Assembly (NCBI RefSeq): GCF_027887165.1
Contig: NC_077230.1
Span: forward strand, 261,210,976 to 261,274,975
Length of the DNA: 64,000 bases
Direction: 5' to 3'
Source of the DNA: Monodelphis domestica
Taxonomy: Eukaryota > Chordata > Mammalia > Didelphimorphia > Didelphidae
Shown piece by piece: positions 44,121-55,125 of the stretch. The position numbers were made by a program, and so were the translations under genes. The notes under the pieces were generated by a model that was not told where the DNA came from, searched no databases, and was given only the letters and a program-made list of their open reading frames with translations. How positions within the stretch are numbered: position 1 is the first letter of the stretch; each line of letters starts with the position of its first letter.

Positions 44121-45223
44121 TTTTTTTTACTGAAGAATTGAGTTCCTTTATCTTACAAGCGATTCATAAATAAGTACCTTCACTATAAACACTAGTTCAT
44201 ATCATACTTCGGTATCATATGACTTAAGAGAATAATCTAGTAATCAGAAAATAATTTGATATTTTGATAGGATTGATCAACATTTAGTGTACAAATAAAA
44301 AATACTAGCAGGCAAAATACTGGCATTGCTTATAGAATTTACAATGACCAGGATAAGTCTAAAATTTAATAATTTCCAGGAAAAGTATATCAATGTCCCG
44401 ACAGGTAAAAAACAACAGTGCCCTTTTCTCAATGCCTTCACTATCCTATTTTTTAAGTATCTGTATGTTTTAAGAATTATAGGAAACAATTTGAATTGGT
44501 AAAACAAAAGAGAGGATATTTCAATAGCATAATGGCCAAGTTATGCTTTAAATTATATCAAAAATGAAGTCTTTTCCACATATTAAATGCTTGACAAATA
44601 TTTAGTGTTTGAGGTTTTCTCTCTCATATTAAATTTTAGCAGGTTCTCATTCATTTCTGAGGCAAGTTCATTCACTTCCCCCCCACCCCCTTTTCCCTGA
44701 AGTAGCAAACTGAGAACTTTCAATTCTGTAAGTGATGTCTGTGGAACACAACTCATTGGCCAGTTGTCATCATTCATCTTTGAGCAGTGAAGTCAATACC
44801 TCTTCCAAAAAAATGCTTGATGTTCCTCTTCTGAACCCAATCTTCTTTCACAATGGTAATATCACACATGATGGTTCCCCTCTGAGCCCTCAACTTCAAG
44901 AAAAGATACTTGGAGAAATCAGCTTTGGAGTGGGATTCTCTTTTGCTGCTGTTGCCCTTCCCAATCTCTAGTGATGATTCAGTCTGCAAAGGTGGTGGAG
45001 GCTCCTGTGGCACCATAGATATTCCAGCAGTGACAGAAAGGATGGAGCCTAGGGCTTGGGGAGGAGAGGGAGTGACTTGCTGGTACCCCTCCCTCCCTCC
45101 TCCTCCTCCTGTCCAGTTTCCTCCCACCCCACAGTGCCTCTCACCCCCCTGGTACCTGGTGTGGCTGGTGGGAGGGCTGGCTGGAGGGGAGGGAGCAAGG
45201 GAGAGGGAGCCTGGCCAGCCACC
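44121..45223 (-). pseudogene. Processed retrocopy of an unidentified transcript
   Basis: A 1,103-base insertion in L1-D bounded by a perfect 16-base duplication. Its left edge is a T run (44121-44128), so the transcript lies on the minus strand with its poly(A) there. The 5' third (right side) is GC-rich and CpG-poor, the 3' two thirds AT-rich like a 3'UTR. On the minus strand an ATG at 45016 opens an 80-codon frame to 44774. The segment LRAQRGTIMCDITIVKED weakly resembles the start of BTB domains (pattern QR...CDxTIVxED), but no fold follows. Source gene not recognised. No canonical AATAAA directly before the A tract. Confidence 0.85.
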
Positions 45224-45239
45224 AGATTTATCTAGTTCT
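45224..45239 (+). repeat. Target-site duplication of the retrocopy, right copy
   Basis: Second copy of AGATTTATCTAGTTCT. Confidence 0.95.
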
Positions 45240-46449
45240 GATAGGGGAAGGTTGAGTTGCCCAACTAGCATAATTTTATTATCTATTTCCTCCTTAAATT
45301 CCTTTAGTTTCTCTTTTAAAATTGTGGATGCTATACCATTTGAAGCATAGATTTTGAGTACTAATATTTCTTCATTATCTATACTGACTTTTATCAAGAT
45401 GTAATTACCTTCTTTATCTCTTTTAATCAAATCTATTTTTGCTTTAGCTTTGAATGAGATGATTGCTACTTCTGCCTTCTTTATCTCAGTTGAAGCTCAA
45501 TAAATTCTGCTCCAGCCTCTTACCTTTAATCTGTGTGTGCCTACCTGCCGCCTCAAATGTATTTTTTGTAAACAACAAAGGTAGGATTCTGATTTTTAAT
45601 TTATTCTGCTATATTATGAGTGAGTTTGTGTCATTTATATTCCCAGTTATGATCATCATGTTTATAATCCCCTCCATCTTAATTTCCTCATTTAATCCTG
45701 AACTTTCTCCTTTCACTCTTTTCCTCCACACCAGTGTTTTCCTTTTAATCATTTATCCCCCATTCCCTCTCCTTTATATTACTCCTCTTCCAACCACCTT
45801 TCTTCTTATTCCCCTCTAGTTCTCTGTAGGGTCTTTTAATAAACTCCAGCAACTTTTCCCTCCTCTATACTACTCCCTTCCCCACAATACCCTTTCTTAT
45901 TCCCATTACACTTCTCTGCAGGGTAGGATATTCCATCCCTCAAGTAATTTGGCTGTTTTGGCTGTTCTTTCCTCTTTGAGCCAATTCCAATGAGAGTGAG
46001 GTTTTAGTTTTAACTGTCAACACTCTCATCACCCCCTCCATTATAATAGCATTCCCACCCTGCTCCTCTTTATGTGATATAATTTAACCCATTTTATTTA
46101 TTTCTTCCCATTTTTCATGGTACACTCCTCTTTTTCACCCCTAGTTCTTTTATTTTACATATCATCTTTAACTACTACACCCACTGCCCACTTATAATTA
46201 TTCTAACTACTATGATAATGATACATTTTAAGAGTTATAGATATCATCTTTCCATTTAGCAATATAAACAGTTTGATGTTATTGAAGTCCTTAAGTTTTT
46301 CTCCTTATTTACCTTTTTATGGTTCTCTTGAATTTTGTAATTGGACACTAATTCTAATTATTTTTTGAAATTTTGCTTGTTGTATCCTGAATCTCACCAT
46401 CCTCTTTTAGTTCTGCTCTTAACTCTTTTCCCCACAGAAATTTTCAAGG

Positions 46450-46550
46450 GTTATGTTTTTTTTTTGGTTTTTTTTTTGTTTGTTTGTTTGCTTTTTTTCT
46501 GTTTGCTCATTTGGCCAGCCCCCTTTTTTTTCCTTTTTTTCCCTATAGAA
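46450..46550. repeat. T-rich and (TTTG)n tract in the L1-D 5'UTR
   Basis: Poly(T) runs with TTTG steps, with CCCCCTTTTTTTTCC near 46518. The frames 46341-46670 and 46419-46613 translate it and are not genes. Confidence 0.85.
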
Positions 46551-46931
46551 TGGGAAATCTGTAAATTGCTTGCTGACTTTGTCTCTCTTCTGCTGGTTTG
46601 CAGGATTAGGCATGGTGAGCTACATTGCCTGGGTCTAAGTCTTAAATGCAGCTGGGAAGGGAATCTTTAAAGGGTCCAGCCAGATGTACTTCTAGACCAT
46701 CACTTCTCTGCATATAGTTTTGTTTCTGGTCCTGTACTCCCACCCTTAACCCATGGAAATCAACTCTCTCTGTCTACCTTTCAAATTATGTTTAGCAGGA
46801 GAGTCCCCTAATTCTGTCTTGCTGTTTGATTTGTATTCATATCTTTTGAATCACATTTTAAAAATTTGCATAAAAGAATAGAATGTTTTTGACTTTTGCT
46901 GCTACTGAGCCACCATCTTGACACCACCCCC

Positions 46932-47689
46932 TTTTCTTGATTGATTATTTTTAGTAAAAGTTAGTTCTAGTTGTTCGTCAGGTCAATCAGCTAAGTCAAG
47001 CTAACATAGACATTTTCTTAGAAATTAATTTACTTCTAGCAGTAACACTCAATTAATCATTTGAGTTAATTATATGGTTATAGAATAACCACAAGAAAAT
47101 ATATTTCATTAAAAATTAAATTTTAAAAGCTTTTCCTGTGAGCTATCTCTTAGAAAAATATTTCCTTTGCTTAGCTCCAGTAACCAAAAATCCACAAAGC
47201 TCTCAACATTGCTTAGAAAAGAATGTAAATCTCCTACTGATACTTATGGCACATTGCAAACTACATTTATTTTGCAAATATATTTGTGTAATGGATTTGT
47301 AAATCCTCTACTTCTCTGTTATTTTGAATTGTGAATATCACATCCTCTTAATGTAATACCTAAGACACTCCTTTTTGAATGTCCTCAATTTTTCACTATA
47401 AAATAAACTCTGTGAATCTTCCATTTGTTTCTGCCTAAATGGGTGGTCAGCTTACTATTGATCTATTATAACAGGTGGCCTTATATTAAATCAATTATGC
47501 TTAGAAGCTTATCTTTACCAGTCTTTTCCTTTATAGGTGAAGAAATCTATTTTTAACAATATACATACCAATCTACAAGCTCATTAGAGTATTGATTTAG
47601 ATGCATGTTGAAATCTAGGTGATGGGAATGAAGACAGTAGCATAATTTTCAATAAATACAAATACCTCCTATTATATAAGTAAAGATTC
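46932..47689. other. Unannotated non-coding DNA
   Basis: AT-rich, nothing recognised. Confidence 0.5.
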
Positions 47690-48065
47690 ACTATTGGACA
47701 AAACTACTAGGCGAACTGAAATTGCTCTGTCAGAAATTAGGAATTGAAACATATCATATAAAATACAAATGAAGAATGGACTTAGAAATAAAGTTGGCAA
47801 AATAAGGAAATTGGGGGAACAAGGGAAAATTATATTCTAGGCCTATAACTATGAGAAAAGTTCATAAAAAGAAAAGGAATAAAAATAGAGGAAGACAAAA
47901 GATAATAGAGAGAATTTTCATTATATAAAATTTAGTTTTTATACAAACAAAACTAATGAAATTAATATTAAGAGAGAAACAATTAATGGAGAGATGTGCA
48001 GGTGGAAAAGGATACTATTATTTAAGGGAATGGTTAGTATTATTCTCTGGCTAAATTCTATAGTT
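47690..48065 (+). mobile_element. Old L1 ORF2 remnant
   Basis: CTATTGGACAAAACTACTAG, then AATGGACTTAGAAATAAAG, and AAAATTTAGTTTTTATACAA with CAAAACTAATGAAATTAATA follow the order of the L1 ORF2 connection region seen at 31190-31500 (DKNCWENWK to FCTNKTN). Degraded. Confidence 0.6.
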
Positions 48066-48929
48066 TGTGAGGGAGAATAAATGAATGAAGCTGAAAGGGG
48101 GACAAGCCAGATAATGTTCAAACTTTACTACTTTACTATCTTTACTAACTTTACAAACTTTAATATCACTACAGTCTCATGACCTGACAATATGGCATTA
48201 CTTAGCTTTCTAGTTTACAGATTTTTAATAAAATAAGATCAGCTGCCAGAATGCTTAAGCAATGGGAGGTAGATGCTAGATATTTATCTAACACAAGAAG
48301 CAAATTCAAGAATCCAATATAGGGAGAAGATTCAAGAGGACAATCACAACTAAGTAAAATTTCTTTATCCAATAGTATGTACATTTTATTGTGTCCTAAG
48401 AAGAGACCTGGAAGTAAGATGAGGAAGGGCAAGAGGAAAATTTACTTGAAGGTGCCTAACAAAAATACTACTAAGAACACTAAAATCCCACTAAGAAAAA
48501 GCAGGGAAGGAGGCAGAGCCCAAAGAAAGAGGAAATTCGGAATAGGCCTAGTCAGTATAGAATTGAGAATGTGTCTCTTGGATAGGGCTTGCAGATGAAG
48601 TTAGTGGGTGGAGAGGTATTAAAAGACCTAGGATTGTAGGAGTTATCCCCAGCTTAGAAGTATAAATGGCCCAAAAGAGCCTTTATCGCTCAAGGTGTCC
48701 CATAATATTAGCCTTCCTATACTAAAGTATCCACGAGGGCAGATGAGAGCAATGCATGTATTAGTTGACTTTTATCTATACTTCTAGAGAAGGCAAATAG
48801 GTTTCCTCCCAGGACTGATTAAGTTTGTAGACAGTGTTTGTGATAAAGGTACTCCCCTTCCTTTCAGCTGATTCTCCTGAGCCATGACTGGAGCCAGCAC
48901 TGAAAACTATCTGGTCACTTTCAATGAAG
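48066..48929. other. Unannotated non-coding DNA
   Basis: Mixed composition. The 73-codon frame 48377-48598 is Lys/Arg-rich from purine-rich DNA and has no recognised homology. Confidence 0.5.
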
Positions 48930-48995
48930 GGTTGGACACACTTCTAGTTTCCAATACATAGTGGGCACTTAATAAACACTTATTGCCTAACTGAC
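48930..48995 (+). mobile_element. L2 LINE 3' end fragment
   Basis: CACTTCTAGTTTCCAATACA, TAGTGGGCACTTAATAAACA and TTATTGCCTAACTGAC match the L2 terminus. Confidence 0.7.
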
Positions 48996-50192
48996 TTACT
49001 GATAAACCAACAATATGGATGAAAGACAATATACTAGATGTCAGGAGACCTGAACTCTTTTATTGTTGTTCAGTTATGTCTGACTCATTGTGATACCATG
49101 GACCATAGGCTGTCAAGCCCTTCTCTTCTCTCTTCTTTCCCAAAGCCTGTATAAATACATGTTTGTTGCTTCCATGATGCCATTCCATCTCATCCTGTGT
49201 TATTTCCTTCTCCTTTTGCTTTCTATATGTTCCAACAAAATGGTTTTTTCCAATAAGTTCTGTTTTCCCATTATATTTTCAAATCAATTAAGCTTTAGCT
49301 TCAGTATTTGACCTTCCAATAAATAGTTTGAATTAATATCTTTATGTATTGACTGATTTGATCTCCTTACTATCTTCTCCAGAGGATTAATCTGAAAGCA
49401 TCAATTATGGGGCATTCAGCTTTCCTTATAGTCCAGTTTTCACAGTCATAAATTGCTATTGGAAAAACAACAGCTTTACTATTCAGACCTTTGACAAAAA
49501 GGTGATATCTTTTGCTTTTTAGTATGCTGTTCAGATTTTCCATAGCTTTCCTTCTAAGGAATAAGCATATTCTAATCTCATGGACACAGTTCCCATCTAT
49601 AGTGACCTTTGATCCTAAAATATGAAATCTACTGCTTCCTTTTTCCCTCTTTTTTTGCCAGGAGAGATGGAGACAGTTGTGAGGATCTTAGTTTTGTTTT
49701 GTTTTGTTTTTTTTAAGTTTCAAGCCAGCTTTTACACTCTCCACTTTCACCTGCATCTGCATCGAGGCTTCTTCATTCTTCTTCAATTTATGCCAGCAGA
49801 GTAAAACTGTCTGCATGCTTGAGATTATTGATATTTCTCCCCACAATTTTAATTTCATCTTTTGATCCCTCCATCATGACATTTTGCATGATTTACTCTA
49901 ATAAAGTGATAATATATAGCCTTATCATACTCTTTTGCCACATTTAAACCACTTTGGTTGTTTCATGTTTGATTTTAAGTGTGGATTCTTGACCTGCATG
50001 CAGGTTCCTCAGGAAAAAATTAAGATGATCTGGTACTCCCATCCCTTTGAGGATTTGCCACCTTTTGTTGAAGTTAAAGTAGAAGTTTTTTCATTTGTTT
50101 GTTTGTTTGTTTGTTTTGAAATTCCTTTGTATTCTCCTTGATCCAGTAAATGTAGTTAAATTTGGTCTCTAGTTCCTCTGCTTCTTTGAAAA

Positions 50193-50603
50193 TTATCCTG
50201 CCCTTTTGGTAATTCTTGGGTGAAACCTAGCTTGCAGAATCTTAAGCATAATCATACTGAAGTTGTGAACTGAGCACAACTTTTCAGTTATCTGAACAGC
50301 CACTGCCATTGCCCTTCTTTGGGTTTGGCATGTAAACTGGTCTTTTCTAACCCATTGGCACCACTGAGTATTCCAAATCCAATTAAAAAGCTCATCTATA
50401 ATTCCATCACCTCCACTATACTTATAATTAGCAATACTACTACTAAAGGCACGCTTGACTTTATTTTCCAGAATCTGACAATCACTAACTATGTCATCTT
50501 GGTTATCTATAATGTAAAGATCTTTTTCGTATAGTTCTTCTGTATATTCTTTACATCTCTTTTTAGTTTCTTCTACTTCTGTCAAACCACTTGCCATTTT
50601 CAT
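50193..50603 (-). pseudogene. RTE/BovB reverse transcriptase N-terminal relic
   Basis: Open for 136 codons: TEVEETKKRCKEYTEELYEK, then SGGDGIIDELFNWIWNTQW, CQWVRKDQFTCQTQRR and LKILQARFHP. These match the RTE RT start, where the family has GGDGIP...ELF and the fingers that follow. Catalytic Asp residues lie further 3' (left), in degraded sequence. Part of a non-functional copy. Confidence 0.82.
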
Positions 50604-50904
50604 CTTTCATCATGCTCATTTTTGTATGAAGCATTTAACTTAACTAATATCTCTAATTTTCTTGTATAGATTCCTTGTCTTCACCTTTAGTGTTTCTTTT
50701 TATTCCCTTGCATTGCTTATTCAAGAAAACCTTAACTCTCCTTGCTCTTCTCTGGAATTCTGTATTCAGATGGATAGAGTTTTCTCTTCTTCCTTCCTTT
50801 TTTTGTTATCAGATAGCTATTTTATTTTCTTGATCTTCTTTTTCTTTGGAATATTTTTGTTGCTGCTTTCTATAGAATATTTTGAACCTCTGCCTGTAAT
50901 TTCT

Positions 50905-51121
50905 TTAAAAACAACAAACAACAACAACAGCCCCTTACCTTCTGGGCTAGAATCAATACTGTATTTTGCTTCCAAAGTAGAAGAGTGGTAATGGATAGGC
51001 AATGAAGGTTAAGTGAATTTCCAAGAGTCACACAATTAAGAAGTGTTCTGAGGTCAGATTTGGACCCAGATCTCCTCTCACTAGACATGGCTCCCAACCA
51101 CTGAGCAATCTAACTGCTCTT
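50905..51121 (-). mobile_element. Marsupial CORE-SINE, antisense, inside the RTE element
   Basis: CCCCTTACCTTCTGGGCTAG, AATCAATACTGTATTTTGCT and AGTCACACAATTAAGAAGTG in antisense order. RTE sequence reads GAACCTCTG before it and CTGTCCATAG after it, so the SINE is younger. The tail carries AAC repeats (ACAACAAACAACAACAACAG). Confidence 0.82.
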
Positions 51122-51244
51122 ACTGTCCATAGTCCTGGGAATAGAATCCAGTACATCTGTGATGTATGGTTGCCATGTTGTGAAACAGATGCCTTTTTAT
51201 GAATTCATTATTTCTGGACAGCATGGAATGACTCATATTTCATC

Positions 51245-51480
51245 TACAAAGGCAAGAATGCCTGGGTCTAGACTCAGAACACCAGGACTCAAATCCCTTC
51301 TCTAAAACTTACTACTACCTTTGCTTTACACATGTGACTTCCCTTAGAGGCAATCAATTGGCACAGTGCATAGAGCACTGGGCTTGGAATTTGTCCTCAA
51401 GCGTTTACTAGTTATGTGATCCTGGGCAAGTCACATAACTTCTCACTGCTACATTCTTAGTATCTGGCCAAGATATATGT
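51245..51480 (+). mobile_element. Two adjacent SINE fragments (MIR-like, then CORE-SINE)
   Basis: 51245-51345 has TGCCTGGGTCTAGACTCAGA and CAGGACTCAAATCCCTTC of the MIR 5' half. 51350-51480 has CACAGTGCATAGAGCACTGG and GTGATCCTGGGCAAGTCACA of a second SINE. Confidence 0.65.
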
Positions 51481-52211
51481 AGTAATTAATCAGTTGCATG
51501 AACTGACCAAACAAAGCTTTGTTATGATCCAGGTAATAGGTATTCTTTCTCCATTCTCTTTCCCTAATTCCCAAGAAGAAAAGAAAAATTCATGTGACAT
51601 TTGAGAGATTATGGATCATTTTTAACAAAGCATTGCTTGGTTCACTTGTTTGATACATCTAGAGAATCACTATCTACAAGAAATTCTTTTTCGTATTATA
51701 TTCCTGCTGAACATCAAACATGACAGTGATAAACATGTTCTTTAAATGTAGGTGTCCTTGTTTTATTCCTTACTATATATTAATAATCATAGTATCATTG
51801 AGCAAAGCTTTATTTTTAAAGCATCTTTTGATTTTTTTGTTTTCAGATATATGCAGTTTCCAGAAACTTCCCTCTCTCCACCAAAAACATACAGTCTGAA
51901 TTATATATATACCCTTCCTTGTAACAAATAAAAACAAAGTAAAAATTTTAGATATGTTTCTTCCATTAAAATCTATTTTGTTCTATCTTGACAGTTTCAG
52001 CAAGGTGCTTGCTTGCTGTCTCCCCATATATTTTAGTTATGAATACAAAATTAGACATTTCATTTCACTGATTTCCAGGTTGTAGGCCATTTTTTTCTTG
52101 ACAGAAAGAACAGAAGCAAAATCCAAATAAGCACGTCTGCCTTCTTTCTCTTGTTGTCATTATCTCATTCACCCAGAGCAGCAGGCCTAAGCCTTCTTTA
52201 ATCTTCCTATT
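51481..52211. other. Unannotated non-coding DNA
   Basis: AT-rich; nothing recognised. Confidence 0.5.
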
Positions 52212-52493
52212 GCTAAGTGTGAGGCCATTTCCTTATGATCTCTTGTGTAAGGGATGTTGAGACTGATGGATCACTTGATCTCAAGAGTTCTAAATTGCAG
52301 TAGGGCCCAAGTATCTGTGATTAATCTGGTATGAATATTATGATCCCCCAAGAGGAGGGGAACTCTGGGTTTTCTAAACAGGATAAAAGAGGTCCATGAT
52401 GGAAATACAGTAGGACAAAGGAGCTATGACATTTGTAATGACATCATGTTGATTAGTGGCCTCTATGCTTTCAACTTTCAGGAGATAAAGAGA
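52212..52493 (+). pseudogene. RN7SL pseudogene: 7SL (SRP) RNA pseudogene, near full length
   Basis: The sequence follows 7SL RNA from end to end. Landmarks are GGGATGTTGAGACTGATGGA (7SL: GGGAGGCTGAGGCTGGAGGA), TCACTTGATCTCAAGAGTTC (TCGCTTGAGTCCAGGAGTTC), GGTATGAATATTATGATCCC, CCCAAGAGGAGGGGAACTCT (S domain), GGTTTTCTAAACAGG, ATGGAAATACAGTAGGACAA (CGGAAACGGAGCAGGTCAAA), and GATTAGTGGCCTCTATGCTT near the 3' end. 7SL is the RNA of the signal recognition particle. This copy is about 30% diverged by eye, hence an old retroposed pseudogene. An A-rich 3' tail is weak. Confidence 0.8.
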
Positions 52494-52888
52494 AATATTT
52501 ATTAAAAGCCCTCCCATTGGTAAACCCAAAAGAGTTTAAACCAAAAAACTTTTTTATTGTCCTTAGTCTTTTATTATAAACTATCTCATTCTGAGCATTG
52601 AAAATCCTGACACTGATACAAATATCTCAAATACCTCCTGCCTTCTCTAAACTGCCTTTAATAGTCAGCAGAGGGGTAAATACAACTGTGTGTTTAAGGT
52701 CCTTTGTTTCTCACCCAGTATTTAATAATTTTTAACAACGTTATCTGGAATTCTTTTAGTAGTATCATTTGTACACACGAGAGGCAACAGGAGTAGATAA
52801 TATTTATTTGGTAGGGTCCTTCCCTCTAAAGTTCTTCCCTCCCTCCCTTTTCCAGTTCCCTTTAACCTTATTACCTTCCAGGGAAGTG
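52494..52888. other. Unannotated non-coding DNA
   Basis: Nothing recognised. Confidence 0.5.
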
Positions 52889-53090
52889 GGGGAGAGAGGA
52901 TAAATGGGTCAGTGGATTGAGAACCCGGTCTAGAGACAGGAGATCCTGTGTTTAAATCTGACCTAATATCTTTCCTAACTGTGTGACCCTATGCACGTCA
53001 CTTAAGCCCCATTAACTAGCCATTACTGTTATTCTGCCTTAAAACCAATATACACTATTGATTCTAAGATGGAAGATGAGCATTAAAAAA
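52889..53090 (+). mobile_element. Marsupial CORE-SINE
   Basis: GGTCAGTGGATTGAGAACCC, TGTGTGACCCTATGCACGTC and ACTATTGATTCTAAGATGGA in order, close to full length. Confidence 0.85.
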
Positions 53091-53139
53091 TTATTCCCTT
53101 ACCTCTGCAGATTATCTCCAATTTATCTTGTACATGTCT

Positions 53140-53285
53140 TGTTCTTTAAAGGATTGTTTGCCTATTATATCATGATAGAAATGGAAGCTCCTTAGGGTAA
53201 AGAGTGTTTTTGCCTTTTTTTATTCTCAGTACTTAGCATAGGGTGACATAAAAGAGGTGCTTAAGAAATGTGTGTTGACTGATTT
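53140..53285 (+). mobile_element. L2 LINE 3' end
   Basis: GAAGCTCCTTAGGGTAAAGA, CTCAGTACTTAGCATAGGGT and GTGCTTAAGAAATGTGTGTT are L2-type. Confidence 0.72.
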
Positions 53286-54899
53286 TCTTATTTCTTATCT
53301 CTTTTCTCCATTTCATATATGCTCTGCTTCAGCCATCTAGACTACTCCCCACTCCTAGCCCTTTTCAACTATCACCTTTTTGATCATTCCAATCCTTATG
53401 TCAAACTTGTCTATTCTTCCTATATCTAATCCTATTCCACTATATAACTTCTCCCCAATATACCATTACCACCAAAGGTGCCACTCACTCTTACAACTTT
53501 TTGAGCCCCTCTTATTCCTGTATTATTTTCTAAATGTCCTAACTGTACTCACAAATTCCTTTAGTTGAGACTGTCTTATACAGAGTAGGTACTTGAAAAA
53601 TATATTTTTGAATTGGGTATTGTATCTATTTCTATAAACAATGAAATTCTTTCAAGTAACTGTACAATTGTAGAAGATTCAGTGTGTGTGCCTCAGCATA
53701 AATTACCTAAAAGTCATGATCCCTTGTATGTTCTATGAAGCTGATGTCAAAGATAGAATGAGAGTCTTGTAAGGCAAAAATAAACTTTTGACTCCAAATA
53801 TTTACAAAATAGCAGTGAGAGATGCATGCTTGTTAATACTCTATTCTAAGTTATGTGTGCCTTTTCTTACCTAGGATATGACTGATGATTAGATAGATTA
53901 ATAAGAAGAAATGACTAAGGCTCAGTTTTATCTCCAATATGGATTATGATTTGAAATTCCCCTTATGCCCACAGAAAAGTCTTCAGTTAAATTTGGAAAA
54001 ATCAGAAGTCTCCTCAGAGTGAGGGAGAAGAAAGTAGAGAGAAATTATTTAGAAAGGTTCTCCAATTAATATTTTACAATGTTGGTGTAGGCATTAACAT
54101 AAAGACTTGCAAAACCCACCCATATAACTGCCAATTACACTTTTTTTAATCAGGATGAGAAAATCAGTGTTTCTATTAGACTATCTAATTTTTATAGCTA
54201 ATTGAATAGGTCTTTAAAAATATCATTCACTTCACAATCTTTTAAGGAACTCATGGCCATAACTATTATTATTTTTCCTATCAAAGTAACACATATATGC
54301 AGAAAAATACTTCACACATTTATTAACTGAATATATATATATATATATTTCTTTAGCTATGCAAAGAGAAATCAAAGTTGTCCTTTCTCTTGAGAAGATT
54401 ATATTCTCTTGTACCAACCTGATATTTGAATATTCCTGCTGATTTTTCAAAGGAGACTAGAAGTCATGGATATAAGCTCTAAATGGTAAGATTTTCCTTT
54501 TCCTTTAGAGTGATGGAGGGGAACTTTTTTAAGATACCCTCATCAGTTGATTTCCCTCCAGTTCAATTGGTAAATTTAAAAATAAAAAGTGGTAGGTAAA
54601 AGATACAGTGAAATGTCTTAAAGTACAAAAAGAAGTTACTATATATTCTTAGTCCTATAAAAAGTATGAGTAAATCCTTTTGAAAAGCTTCAGGATATTA
54701 GGGGGCAGGTAAGTATTAGGTATGCCCCAATCAGTCTTTAAAATTTCAGGGCCCACACTCTAGGAAGTAAATTGAGGAAAAAAAAGCTCTAAGGAATGAG
54801 GGATCTGGCAACCAAGAAGAAAGAAGAATCCAACCTTAACAGATAATTATTAGCACATCATGATGACTTCATCTATTCTCATGGCTTAACATTGTCTTT
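53286..54899. other. Unannotated non-coding DNA
   Basis: AT-rich. 53560-53620 may be another L2 3' end scrap (AGAGTAGGTACTTG). A (TA)n tract lies at 54332-54350. No gene supported. Confidence 0.5.
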
Positions 54900-55125
54900 A
54901 CCCAGATAGGTGGAGCAGTGAATAGAGCTCTTGGCATATAGCCAGGAAGACCTGCTGCAATTTAAATAGGGTCTCAGATACTTTCTAAGTGTGAGACCCT
55001 GGGAAAAGACATGGGAATGGTTTCTCATTTCCTTCTCCAGGTTATTTTATACACAAGGTGAACAGGGTTAAGTGACTTGCCCTATTTAATCTCAGGTCCT
55101 TCTTCCTGACTCTAGGCTAGGCCAG
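54900..55125 (+). mobile_element. CORE-SINE composite with an inverted 3' part
   Basis: The left half is sense: GGAGCAGTGAATAGAGCTCT, GTGTGAGACCCTGGGAAAAG. The right half is antisense SINE: AACAGGGTTAAGTGACTTGC, TCAGGTCCTTCTTCCTGACT. Either two fragments or an inverted SINE. Confidence 0.6.

Larger units (their letters stand above)
43750..46931 (-). mobile_element. L1-D: minus-strand L1 fragment with a retrocopy inside
   Basis: The 5' end is at about 46931, with CAAGATGGTGGC on the minus strand (46909-46920). The 5'UTR, an inter-ORF-like purine-rich region and the first part of ORF2 follow; ORF1 appears deleted. The ORF2 endonuclease is readable at 45240-45640 (KRDKEGNYILIK, VGQLNLPLSELDKS) and continues at 44104-43760 (EVNEILEKLELI) across the retrocopy. 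The RT and 3' end are absent. Confidence 0.8.
49063..51240 (-). mobile_element. RTE/BovB-type LINE, antisense, split by a SINE
   Basis: The plus strand shows the reverse of a BovB-like element in order. It begins TGTTGTTCAGTTATGTCTGA (3' end of the element), then TTAGCTTCAGTATTTGACCT, AAAGCATCAATTATGGGGCA, TTGATATTTCTCCCCACAAT, TCATGACATTTTGCATGAT, CCACTTTGGTTGTTTCATG, TAATTCCATCACCTCCACTA, ATAGTTCTTCTGTATATTCT. After the SINE (50905-51121) it resumes at CTGTCCATAGTCCTGGG. Clearly RTE clade; subfamily not resolved. Diverged and broken. Confidence 0.88.

Noticed and set aside
46341-46670. Hydrophobic Phe/Leu-rich frame as a membrane protein
   Set aside because: It translates poly(T) and TTTG repeats in the L1-D 5'UTR.
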